Of a stretch of DNA of 64,000 nt, positions 42,677 through 50,543 are shown one piece after another. The stretch is from Ruminococcus sp. XPD3002 (lineage in GTDB: Bacteria; Bacillota; Clostridia; Oscillospirales; Ruminococcaceae), in assembly GCA_900119535.1 (NCBI GenBank), contig FPJT01000003.1, positions 1 through 64,000 on the forward strand, written 5' to 3'. Positions within the stretch are counted from its first letter, which is position 1, and each line of letters starts with the position of its first letter. Under the pieces are notes generated by a model. It worked only from the letters and a program-made list of their open reading frames with translations, searched no databases and was not told the origin of the DNA. Made by a program: the position numbers and the translations under genes.

Positions 42677-43101
42677 CGTAAGTCCTCCAATCTGCGGTTA
42701 GGTCCAAGCTTTCTTACATCCTCGGTGAACTGCTGCATAGTCGCTGCGAACTTCGCACCCTCAGCGGCAGATACCCATTCGAGTCTCGTTCTGTTTCTCT
42801 CGATGCCGAGGAAATCAAGCATACTGTAAAGGAGCGTTATCCTGCGTCGTGTGAAGTAGTTGCCCGAAGTGTAGTGGCAGTCACCTGGGTGGCATCCGCA
42901 TATTATAACTCCGTCTGCGCCCTTCTGGAATGCACGGAGTATGAACATCGGGTTTACTCTGCATGAACAGGGAACTCTGATGATCTTTACATTAGTCGGG
43001 TAATTAAGTCTGTTAGTGCCTGAAAGGTCAGCGCCTGCATATGAACACCAGTTACAGCAGAAAGCCACGATAACAGGCTCGAAATTATTATTTACTTGCA
43101 T
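42661..43101 (-). CDS. mvhD: MvhD/FlxD-like hydrogenase iron-sulfur subunit
   Basis: 146 residues; ATG 43101 overlapping the hdrA end by 10 bases. Typical Cys pattern: FCCNWCSYAGADLSG, VPCSCRVNP, ICGCHPGDCHYTSGN. MvhD-type proteins link an electron donor (hydrogenase, formate dehydrogenase or Flx) to HdrA through a 2Fe-2S cluster. Here it connects the Flx-like genes downstream with hdrA upstream. Confidence 0.92.
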   Translation of the reverse strand: MQVNNNFEPVIVAFCCNWCSYAGADLSGTNRLNYPTNVKIIRVPCSCRVNPMFILRAFQKGADGVIICGCHPGDCHYTSGNYFTRRRITLLYSMLDFLGIERNRTRLEWVSAAEGAKFAATMQQFTEDVRKLGPNRRLEDLRCRKQ

Positions 43102-45083
43102 ATTGCGTCTACCTCCGCCATAATCTGACTGTTCGAGAATCCGTTAAGGTCCATAGCGCCTGAAGGACAAGCAACTGTACAAGCTCCGCATCCCTGACAT
43201 ACAGCAGGATTGACGCTTGCAACTCTGCGTATTGCAGTAGTTCTGTCAGGCATCCTGAATTCCTTGTCGATATATGTGATAGCACCGTATGGGCAGACCT
43301 TTTCACATGATGAACAGCCGTTGCACATGAGTTCGTCCGAATGAGCAACACATGGATTGCAGGTTATGCTGTTCTTGCAGAGAAGTCCGATAGCCTTTGC
43401 AGCAGCAGCACTTCCCTGTGCAACTGTTTCAGGGATATCCTTTGGTCCCTGACATGCACCTGAGAGGAATATACCTGCTGTAGCACTCTCTACAGGACGG
43501 AGCTTCGGGTGTGCCTCGGTGAAGAAGTCGTTTGTATCCATCTGTGTTGTGAGCATCGTAGCAAGCGGACGTGCAGTCTTGTCCGGCTCGATAGCAGCAG
43601 CAAGAACTACAAGGTCAGCATCAATATGGAGCTGCTCGTTTGAGAGAAGGTCACTCGCCTGAACATCTATCTTTCCGTCACTCTTAGGAGTTACCTTTCC
43701 TACCATGCCCTTTATGTAGTGAACATTGTACTGTTCAACTGCACGGCGGTAGAATTCATCAAAGTTCTTACCGGGAGTACGAACGTCGATATAGAATACA
43801 TAGACCTCTGTATCGGGATATTTCTCACGGATGAGCATCGCATGCTTAGCTGTGTACATACAGCATATCTTCGAGCAGTAAGGCTTACCCTTGCTGTCAT
43901 CGCATCTTGAACCGACACACTGAACGAATACGATCTTGTGCGGATGAGTCTTGTCGGAAGGACGAAGAAGTGTACCGCCGTTAGGTCCTGCGGCATTCAT
44001 AAGTCTTTCAAGTTCAAGTGATGTAACTACATCGGCACACTGATTGTATGCGAATTCGTCATACTTATCAAGCTTTATAGGATTGAAGCCTGTTGCTACT
44101 ACGATAGCACCGTACTTCTCCTCAATGAACTGATCCTGCTGCTTGTAATCGATAGCTCCAACTGAGCATACCTTTGAGCAGACTCCGCACTTGCCTGTCT
44201 TAAGCATCATGCAGTGGTTCGGATCGATAGTTGCTACCTTTGGTACAGCCTGAGCGAACGGGATGTAGATAGCTGTTCTGTTATCAAGTCCCATATTGAA
44301 CTCGTTGGGGACTTTCTTCATAGGACATTTCTCGGTACAGAGTCCGCAGCCTGTACACTTTGTCTCGTCAACGAAACGAGCTTTTTTCTTTATTGTAACG
44401 GTGAAATTACCTACGAAGCCCTTTACGTCCGAAACTTCGCTGAATGAGTGGATATGTATCTTCTCATTCTGTGAACATTCAACCATTTTAGGTGTAAGGA
44501 TACAAGCGGCACAGTCGAGTGTCGGGAAGGTCTTATCGATCTGAGCCATTTTACCGCCGATAGTAGGCTCTTTCTCTACGATATCAACATCGAAGCCTGC
44601 CTCAGCTATATCAAGTGCAGTCTGTATACCTGCTATGCCTCCGCCGATAACAAGCGCTCTCTTTACCACAGGACTCTCACCTGCTGTGAGCGGTGCGTTG
44701 AGGTGCACCTTCGCAACAGCAGCCTTACCAAGAATTATTGCCTTCTCTGTAGCTGTTGCTATCTCTTTGTGTATCCATGAGCACTGCTCGCGTATATTTG
44801 CTATCTCAACAAGATACGGGTTGAGACCTACTGAAGCAGCAGCCTTACGGAATGTATTCTCGTGCATACGAGGTGAACATGAACAGATAACTATTCCTGT
44901 AAGATTATGCTCTTTTATAGCATCCTTGACAAGGTTCTGTCCTGATTCGGAACACATATACTGGTAATCCTGAGAGATAACTACTCCCGGTTCGTGACCA
45001 AGAGCCTCTGCAACAGCTTTAACGTCCACGGTTGCGGCGATATTAGTACCGCAATGACAGACAAATACTCCTATTCTCTGCAT
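43092..45083 (-). CDS. hdrA: Heterodisulfide reductase subunit A-like flavoprotein
   Basis: 663 residues, full HdrA length. N-terminal Cys cluster (FVCHCGTN), thioredoxin-reductase-type FAD domain (VIGGGIAGIQTALDIAEAGF, EKEPTIGGKMAQIDKTFPT), two inserted ferredoxin motifs (CTGCGLCTEKCP; CGVCSKVC), the second FAD half, and a C-terminal ferredoxin domain (CNGCSSCEKVCP; CQGCGACTVACP). In methanogens HdrA carries the bifurcating flavin; in bacteria HdrA with FlxABCD is proposed to couple NADH oxidation to ferredoxin and a disulfide-type acceptor. Cytoplasmic. Confidence 0.94.
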   Translation of the reverse strand: MQRIGVFVCHCGTNIAATVDVKAVAEALGHEPGVVISQDYQYMCSESGQNLVKDAIKEHNLTGIVICSCSPRMHENTFRKAAASVGLNPYLVEIANIREQCSWIHKEIATATEKAIILGKAAVAKVHLNAPLTAGESPVVKRALVIGGGIAGIQTALDIAEAGFDVDIVEKEPTIGGKMAQIDKTFPTLDCAACILTPKMVECSQNEKIHIHSFSEVSDVKGFVGNFTVTIKKKARFVDETKCTGCGLCTEKCPMKKVPNEFNMGLDNRTAIYIPFAQAVPKVATIDPNHCMMLKTGKCGVCSKVCSVGAIDYKQQDQFIEEKYGAIVVATGFNPIKLDKYDEFAYNQCADVVTSLELERLMNAAGPNGGTLLRPSDKTHPHKIVFVQCVGSRCDDSKGKPYCSKICCMYTAKHAMLIREKYPDTEVYVFYIDVRTPGKNFDEFYRRAVEQYNVHYIKGMVGKVTPKSDGKIDVQASDLLSNEQLHIDADLVVLAAAIEPDKTARPLATMLTTQMDTNDFFTEAHPKLRPVESATAGIFLSGACQGPKDIPETVAQGSAAAAKAIGLLCKNSITCNPCVAHSDELMCNGCSSCEKVCPYGAITYIDKEFRMPDRTTAIRRVASVNPAVCQGCGACTVACPSGAMDLNGFSNSQIMAEVDAICK

Positions 45084-45095
45084 CGTATCTCCTCC

Positions 45096-45479
45096 TTACT
45101 TTGTATATTTCCTGAATGCAGTAACTAATGCCTGCTGCGGGATGTCTTCGTCGATCATATCGGGTATCATTGCAGGTGTGAGGTGGTTGTTGCCCTGCTG
45201 ACGTATTGCTGCAAGACGTACAGCCTCAACTACCTTTGCAGGCTCAACATTTCTCGGACATCTCTCTACACATGCAAAGCATGTAAGGCACTTATAAAGT
45301 GAAGCGGAATTCATCAGCTTTTCTATATCGCCTTTCTCGACCATGTATACAAACTGGTGAGGATGATATTCCATCTCGTCATAAGAAGGACATGTGCCCG
45401 AGCACTTTCCGCATCTCATGCACTTAAGCACGTTTACACCGCTGGCACGGAGAATCTGTTCTTTTAAATTCTTATCCAT
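45096..45479 (-). CDS. hdrC: Heterodisulfide reductase subunit C-like protein
   Basis: 127 residues; overlaps the hdrB end by 8 bases. Two 4Fe-4S motifs, CMRCGKCSGTCP (near 20-31) and CLTCFACVERCP (near 64-75), in the family order. It passes electrons from HdrA to HdrB. Confidence 0.93.
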   Translation of the reverse strand: MDKNLKEQILRASGVNVLKCMRCGKCSGTCPSYDEMEYHPHQFVYMVEKGDIEKLMNSASLYKCLTCFACVERCPRNVEPAKVVEAVRLAAIRQQGNNHLTPAMIPDMIDEDIPQQALVTAFRKYTK

Positions 45480-46269
45480 TGTTATCCTCCTTTAAGCCAA
45501 GCGCCTCGGCAAGAAGTTCGGTGAAATAGTAAACGGGAAGATCAGAGCCTGAATTCTTTTTAAGATTGTACAGGCAAAGAGGACAGGCGGTTATTATCAT
45601 ATCTGCACCCTGGTCCTTTGCTGAATCCATAACAGCTCCGCTGCGCTTTGCAGCCTGTGCTTTGTCCTCCATCGTGATATATCCGCCGCAGCATTCGTTC
45701 CTCTGTGCGTATATAACAGGAGTTCCTCCGATAGCCTTGATGAAATCCTCCATGATAGTCGGATTCTCCGGATCGTCCATTGCAAGCGCCTTGCTGGGAC
45801 GGAGAAGAAGGCATCCGTAATAAGCTGCGATCTTCTTGCCCTTAAAGGGATTTGTCACCTTTGAAGCAAGGTTATCGAATCCGATCACATCCCTTAACAT
45901 CTCCAGGTAGTGATAAACCTTTGTCTCACCGTTATACGGTTCAGCGAGCTTGAGGTAGTTGTTTACCTTGGATGCCATTTCCTCATCACGGGAAATATCA
46001 TAGTTTGTCTGCTTGATCACATTATGACAGGCGGAACAGACTGTGATGAGCGGTCTGTCAAGCTCCTTCGCAGCGTTGAGCGTTCTTACTGCCGAAAGCT
46101 TGGTCGCTATCTCGTCCTTTGCAGTAGTATAAGCTCCGCCGCAGCACTGCCAGTCGGAGGGTTCTTCAAGAGCTATCCCGAGAGCCTCGGCAGAGGACCT
46201 TGCATAAGTATCAAGGTCCTTAGCTTTAGTTCTCAGCGTACAGCCCGGATAGTAAGTGAAAGTTTCCAT
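45472..46269 (-). CDS. hdrB: Heterodisulfide reductase subunit B-like protein
   Basis: 265 residues; ATG 46269, 24 bases after fumC. Both CCG domains are intact: C10-x31-CC(42,43)-x34-CxxC(78-81), and the second set YYGC, ECCGG, CPLC. These bind the two noncubane 4Fe-4S clusters that reduce disulfides. No coenzyme M or B is expected in this kind of organism, so the acceptor is unclear; fumarate via FrdAB is suggested by the operon. No sign of decay. Confidence 0.93.
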   Translation of the reverse strand: METFTYYPGCTLRTKAKDLDTYARSSAEALGIALEEPSDWQCCGGAYTTAKDEIATKLSAVRTLNAAKELDRPLITVCSACHNVIKQTNYDISRDEEMASKVNNYLKLAEPYNGETKVYHYLEMLRDVIGFDNLASKVTNPFKGKKIAAYYGCLLLRPSKALAMDDPENPTIMEDFIKAIGGTPVIYAQRNECCGGYITMEDKAQAAKRSGAVMDSAKDQGADMIITACPLCLYNLKKNSGSDLPVYYFTELLAEALGLKEDNNG

Positions 46270-46293
46270 AAGTACGCTTCCTTTCGTTGTATC

Positions 46294-47670
46294 TTAAACC
46301 ATTTCCTCGGGGTGGAAAACCTCGTCGAATTTCTCTTCCGTAAGGAATCCGAGCTCTGTGCATGCTTCTTTCAGAGACTTGTTTTCCTTGAAAGCCTTCT
46401 TAGCTGTCTTGGCTGCATTCTCGTATCCGATGTATGGATTAAGTGCAGTTACCAGCATAAGTGAGTTGTAGAGATTGTGGTGCATTTTTTCCTTATTTGC
46501 TTTTATTCCGACAGCACAGTTCTTATTGAACGAAGTTATCGACTCTGCAAGGAGTCTTGCAGACTGGAGGAAATTGTATGCACAAACAGGCATGAACACG
46601 TTAAGCTCGAAGTTGCCCTGTGAAGCAGCCATTCCGACTGCGACATCGTTGCCCATTACCTGTACAGCCACCATAGTTACCTGTTCGCACTGTGTGGGGT
46701 TGACCTTGCCGGGCATTATCGATGAGCCGGGTTCGTTCTCGGGAATGAATATCTCTCCGAGTCCGTCTCTCGGACCTGATGCCAGCCAGCGGACATCGTT
46801 GGCTATCTTCATCATGTCTGCTGCAAGAGCTTTAAGTGCGCCGTGAGCAAATACTATCTCGTCCTTTGATGTGAGAGAGTGGAACTTGTTAGGAGAGGTT
46901 ATGAATTTCTTTCCTGTAAGTTCGCTTATAGCTTCTGCCGCACTTTCTGCGAATCCGCTCGGAGCGTTGAGTCCTGTGCCGACTGCTGTTCCGCCCAGTG
47001 CGAGTTCCTTAAGTTCTTCGCAGGCTGTGAGTATCATCTTTCTGTCCTTCTCCAGAGAAGCTCTCCAACCGCTTATCTCCTGTGAGAACTTGATGGGAGT
47101 AGCATCCTGAAGATGTGTTCTTCCGCTCTTGACGATACCCTCGTTTTCTTCTTCAAGTCTGATAAATGTGCTTATCAGAGTGTCAACGGCAGGTATGACC
47201 TTGTCTTCAAGGGCAACAACAGCTGCAATATGCATAGCTGTCGGGAAGGTGTCATTTGACGACTGGCTCATGTTGATGTCATCGTTAGGGTGAAGGAGCT
47301 TTTCTCCTGCTATCTCATTTCCCCTGTTGGCAATAACTTCATTGGCGTTCATATTGGACTGCGTACCGCTGCCCGTCTGCCATACTACAAGAGGGAAATG
47401 GTCGTTGAGACTTCCGCTTATGACTTCGTCGCATGCCTGAGATATAGCAGCAAGCTTCTGCTCTGTCATTCTCTCCGGCTTAAGCTTATTATTCGCGATA
47501 GCAGCAGCCTTCTTCAGTATGCCGAAAGCATGTGTGATCTCTCTCGGCATTGTCTCGATACCGACTCCGATAAGGAAATTCTCATGGCTGCGCTCGGTCT
47601 GAGCTGCCCAGTATTTGTCGGCAGGAACTTTAACCTCGCCCATCGAGTCGTGTTCTATGCGGTAATCCAT
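46294..47670 (-). CDS. fumC: Class II fumarate hydratase
   Basis: 458 residues; ATG 47670 after GGGGGAG. Fumarase/aspartase signature GSSIMPGKVNPTQCEQ near residue 315, plus TGSGTQSNMNANEVIANR and GRTHLQDATPIKFSQEI. Motifs and operon setting support fumarase over aspartase. It is the first gene of the operon and makes fumarate from malate for the fumarate reductase encoded at the other end. The leader carries a strong hairpin and a Rex-like box upstream. Confidence 0.95.
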   Translation of the reverse strand: MDYRIEHDSMGEVKVPADKYWAAQTERSHENFLIGVGIETMPREITHAFGILKKAAAIANNKLKPERMTEQKLAAISQACDEVISGSLNDHFPLVVWQTGSGTQSNMNANEVIANRGNEIAGEKLLHPNDDINMSQSSNDTFPTAMHIAAVVALEDKVIPAVDTLISTFIRLEEENEGIVKSGRTHLQDATPIKFSQEISGWRASLEKDRKMILTACEELKELALGGTAVGTGLNAPSGFAESAAEAISELTGKKFITSPNKFHSLTSKDEIVFAHGALKALAADMMKIANDVRWLASGPRDGLGEIFIPENEPGSSIMPGKVNPTQCEQVTMVAVQVMGNDVAVGMAASQGNFELNVFMPVCAYNFLQSARLLAESITSFNKNCAVGIKANKEKMHHNLYNSLMLVTALNPYIGYENAAKTAKKAFKENKSLKEACTELGFLTEEKFDEVFHPEEMV

Positions 47671-47694
47671 TCTGATCTCCCCCTGTAAAGTCTG

Positions 47695-47721
47695 TCACAG
47701 AGGACGTAAGGTCCTCTGTGA
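47695..47721 (-). promoter_or_regulatory. Leader hairpin before fumC
   Basis: TCACAGAGGAC / GTCCTCTGTGA, an 11-bp perfect stem with a 5-base loop, ending about 15 bases upstream of the ribosome site. Probably an mRNA-stabilising or attenuating stem. Confidence 0.6.
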
Positions 47722-47745
47722 AACAATTTATAATCGTACAATATA

Positions 47746-47774
47746 AGTATATCAGCAAATTGAGATAATTTCAA
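47746..47774 (-). promoter_or_regulatory. Promoter of the fumC-hdr-flx-frd operon
   Basis: Minus strand TTGAAA (47774-47769), 17-base spacer, TATACT (47751-47746). Confidence 0.75.
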
Positions 47775-47804
47775 ATGCTCTTTAAGAATAAAGTTATTCT
47801 TGTA

Positions 47805-47822
47805 TTGATATAATATTAACAA
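47805..47822. promoter_or_regulatory. rex box: Rex-type operator upstream of fumC
   Basis: TTGATATAATATTAACAA agrees with the clostridial Rex pattern TTGTTAA-N4-TTAACAA at 12 of 14 positions. It lies 30 bases upstream of the -35. The rex gene is the next gene upstream. Confidence 0.6.
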
Positions 47823-48163
47823 TGTTTGTGGCACTAAGGCCATTTTTTCCTTCGGTATATATTTATTGTTATAATTCAGAAAGTATAATATATCACATAT
47901 ATTTTTTGAGAATCATCAATATATAATTGTATAAGTTGATAGCCGAAGCCTTCAGCAGTATCAGGAAAGGCGCAATAATAGACTGAATCTACCGAATTGA
48001 CTGTTAGTCACAACTAAAAGAAATAATTGGAATTATCTTCCTGCAAGCTTTCAAAAAAACGCATTTTGATTTATACACATGTAATTTAAGTTATATCTGC
48101 ATATCCAAAATAATATGCAGTTCAAAAAGATTGATAAAAAAATCACACACATTTTTCCTGTAA
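47823..48163. other. Intergenic region between rex and fumC
   Basis: AT-rich, no credible open frame. A GC-richer island near 47940-47985 (GCCGAAGCCTTCAGCAGTATC) is not recognised. Confidence 0.5.
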
Positions 48164-48185
48164 AGCGGTCAGGTTACTGACCGCT
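48164..48185 (-). terminator. Terminator of acn-icd-rex operon
   Basis: AGCGGTCAG / CTGACCGCT 9-bp stem with a 4-base loop. It is followed on the minus strand by TTACAGGAAAAATG, so the U tract is poor. Confidence 0.6.
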
Positions 48186-48200
48186 GTGCAGTTTATTATT

Positions 48201-48839
48201 TTACTTTTTATCCAGAGAATTAATGCAATAGGATAATGTCGTAAGGCTGTCACCAAGATGAACGTTTTCAACTATTACATCTTTATAAGCCATTTTCAGG
48301 TCGTAGTGTGTGAAATTCCAGAACGCCTTTATTCCGTAGCTGATGAGTATTTCCGCTTCCGTAACAGCAGCATCCTTCGGTATACAAAGAATTGCAGCCT
48401 CCGGTGATCTCTCCTTGCAGAAATCCTCAAGCTCCTCGATATCCGTGACCTTGAGTTCTCCTATCTCCTTACCGACAAGGCTCTTATTGGCATCAAATAT
48501 GCCGATAAGCTCAAAACCGCGGTTCTTGAAATCAAGATGTGCTGCGATCGCACTGCCGAGGTTTCCTGCGCCGAGAAGTATCATAGGCTTAAGTGAATCA
48601 AGTCCGAGTATCTTTCCTATCTCAGTCCTGAGTTCGCTCACATTGTATCCGTAGCCCTGCTGTCCGAACTCGCCGAAACAGTTGAAATCCTGACGGATCT
48701 GAGATGCGGTAAGTCCCATTTTCTCTGCAAGTTCCCTTGAAGAAATGCGGATGTAGTCATTATTTTCAAGTTCGCCAAGAAATCTGTAGTATCTCGGAAG
48801 ACGTCTTATCACTGAATTAGATATTGCGTTTTTTGACAT
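48201..48839 (-). CDS. rex: Redox-sensing transcriptional repressor Rex
   Basis: 212 residues; start 48839 after GAGAGGCGC. N-terminal winged helix (VIRRLPRYYRFLGEL, ISSRELAEKMGLTASQIRQDFNCFGEFGQQGYGY) and a Rossmann domain with the NAD(H) motif LLGAGNLGSAIAAH. Rex leaves its operators when NADH/NAD+ rises. It is the last gene of the acn-icd operon, and Rex-like boxes precede both TCA operons, so it probably controls the whole locus including itself. Confidence 0.96.
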   Translation of the reverse strand: MSKNAISNSVIRRLPRYYRFLGELENNDYIRISSRELAEKMGLTASQIRQDFNCFGEFGQQGYGYNVSELRTEIGKILGLDSLKPMILLGAGNLGSAIAAHLDFKNRGFELIGIFDANKSLVGKEIGELKVTDIEELEDFCKERSPEAAILCIPKDAAVTEAEILISYGIKAFWNFTHYDLKMAYKDVIVENVHLGDSLTTLSYCINSLDKK

Positions 48840-48870
48840 TTTTAGCGCCTCTCAATCTTATCATGATGTA

Positions 48871-50082
48871 TTACATCATTTTATCGAGTCTCACCTTTAT
48901 CTCGTCAAGGAATGTCTTAGAGTCGACTTTCTTCTTGTTATCAAGCTTTGAAATAAGATAGAGGTCGCCTGTCATTACTCCGTCCTCAATTGTCTGTATT
49001 GTAGCCTTTTCAAGCTTATCTGCAAATTCGCAGAGCTCAGGAGTTCCGTCAAGCTCTCCCCTCTTTCTGAGAGCGCCGCTCCATGCAAATATTGTTGCAA
49101 CAGAGTTTGTGGAAGTCTCTTCGCCCTTAAGATACTTGTAGTAGTGACGCTGTACTGTACCGTGTGCTGCTTCATACTCGTAAATTCCGTCAGGAGAAAC
49201 AAGTACCGAAGTCATCATAGCAAGGCTGCCGTATGCTGTAGATACCATGTCGGACATAACATCGCCGTCATAGTTCTTGCAAGCCCAGATATAACCGCCG
49301 TTTGAACGGATAACTCTTGCAACTGCATCATCGATGAGAGTATAGAAGTACTCGATGCCTGCTGCCTCGTACTTTTCCTTGTACTCGTTATCGTAGATCT
49401 CCTGGAAGATGTCCTTGAATCTGTGGTCATACTTCTTTGAGATAGTATCCTTTGATGCGAACCATACGTCCTGCTTAAGGTCGAGTCCGTAGTTAAGACA
49501 CGCTCTTGCAAAACCTGCGATAGATTCGTCAAGGTTATGAAGTCCCTGGATTATACCGTCACACTTTGTGAAATCATGGATGAGTTCACGAGTTTCATTG
49601 CCGTTCTTGTCTGTTACAACAAGTTCAGCCTTGCAGCCCTTCTCAACGCGCATCTCTGTGTTCTTATATACATCGCCGTAAGCGTGACGAGCGATAGTTA
49701 TGGGCTTTGTCCATGTAGGGATATATGGCTCTATTCCCTTTACAATGATAGGTGTACGGAATACTGTACCGTCAAGTGCAGCACGGATAGTTCCGTTTGG
49801 CGACTTCCACATCTGAGTAAGATTATACTCAGGCATTCTTGCAGCGTTAGGAGTGATAGTTGCGCACTTTACTGCAACGCCGTACTTCTTTGTTGCTTCG
49901 GCTGAATCGATAGTTACCTGATCCTTGGTCTCCTCACGGTGTTTGAGTCCGAGGTCGTAATACTCGGTATTCAGCTCTACATATGGTTCAAGAAGAGTTT
50001 CTTTTATCCATGCCCAGAGTATTCTGGTCATCTCGTCGCCGTCCATTTCGACCAGCGGAGTTTTCATAGTTATTTTAGCCAT
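48871..50082 (-). CDS. icd: NADP-dependent isocitrate dehydrogenase, dimeric eukaryote-like type
   Basis: 403 residues; ATG 50082 after [80 protein letters not shown] and [11 protein letters not shown] place it in the subfamily II (mitochondrial/cytosolic-like) NADP enzymes. It makes 2-oxoglutarate and NADPH for glutamate synthesis. Operon acn - two small genes - icd - rex. Confidence 0.94.
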   Translation of the reverse strand: MAKITMKTPLVEMDGDEMTRILWAWIKETLLEPYVELNTEYYDLGLKHREETKDQVTIDSAEATKKYGVAVKCATITPNAARMPEYNLTQMWKSPNGTIRAALDGTVFRTPIIVKGIEPYIPTWTKPITIARHAYGDVYKNTEMRVEKGCKAELVVTDKNGNETRELIHDFTKCDGIIQGLHNLDESIAGFARACLNYGLDLKQDVWFASKDTISKKYDHRFKDIFQEIYDNEYKEKYEAAGIEYFYTLIDDAVARVIRSNGGYIWACKNYDGDVMSDMVSTAYGSLAMMTSVLVSPDGIYEYEAAHGTVQRHYYKYLKGEETSTNSVATIFAWSGALRKRGELDGTPELCEFADKLEKATIQTIEDGVMTGDLYLISKLDNKKKVDSKTFLDEIKVRLDKMM

Positions 50083-50122
50083 TGGTTCAGACCTCCTGAA
50101 TAAAATTTTTCCCGAACGGGTG

Positions 50123-50329
50123 CTATGTCATAAAATAGATCGCAAGAATAACGATGGCAGCTGCAACGAGAGAGATCGTTTGCAGCAGCTTCGTATCAAC
50201 GTTCTTTATCAGCTTTGGCAGCAGCCAGTTCATAAACAGATACACCGCCAAGCCAAGCGCTGATATTGCATAATCCTTTGCTGTCCAGCTGTGACGCCGC
50301 AGCAATGCATAGTTCATTAAATCAAGCAT
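50123..50329 (-). CDS. Small two-helix membrane protein, second of a pair
   Basis: 68 residues; ATG 50329 lies 3 bases after the stop of the preceding small gene, with no clear ribosome site, so translation is probably coupled. Helices near 21-40 and 48-67. Sequence starts [15 protein letters not shown] and is not recognised. Placed between acn and icd. Function unknown. Confidence 0.55.
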   Translation of the reverse strand: MLDLMNYALLRRHSWTAKDYAISALGLAVYLFMNWLLPKLIKNVDTKLLQTISLVAAAIVILAIYFMT

Positions 50330-50332
50330 TTT

Positions 50333-50536
50333 TTATGTATGGTGGAGAAGCATAAGAAATGCAACAGCTAACGCAGCGAACAGAAGTATAACAATTATAT
50401 CCGCTGCTTTCAGGAATCCCTTCCAGACTCCGTTTCTGATATGTCTGTAGGTATTTATCCCGAGAAGTGCAAGTATAAGTACTATAAAGAATACTATGAG
50501 TTCAGCTGCACCTTCTGCCGCATTCAATATGTTCAC
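50333..50536 (-). CDS. Small two-helix membrane protein, first of a pair
   Basis: 67 residues from GTG 50536; a TTG at 50527 fits the GGAGA spacing better and would give 64 residues. Hydrophobic stretches near 10-27 and 43-63 with a basic loop (YRHIRNGVWKG). 7 bases after the acn stop. Not recognised; no link to the TCA enzymes is evident beyond position. Confidence 0.55.
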   Translation of the reverse strand: MNILNAAEGAAELIVFFIVLILALLGINTYRHIRNGVWKGFLKAADIIVILLFAALAVAFLMLLHHT

Positions 50537-50543
50537 TCTCCGA

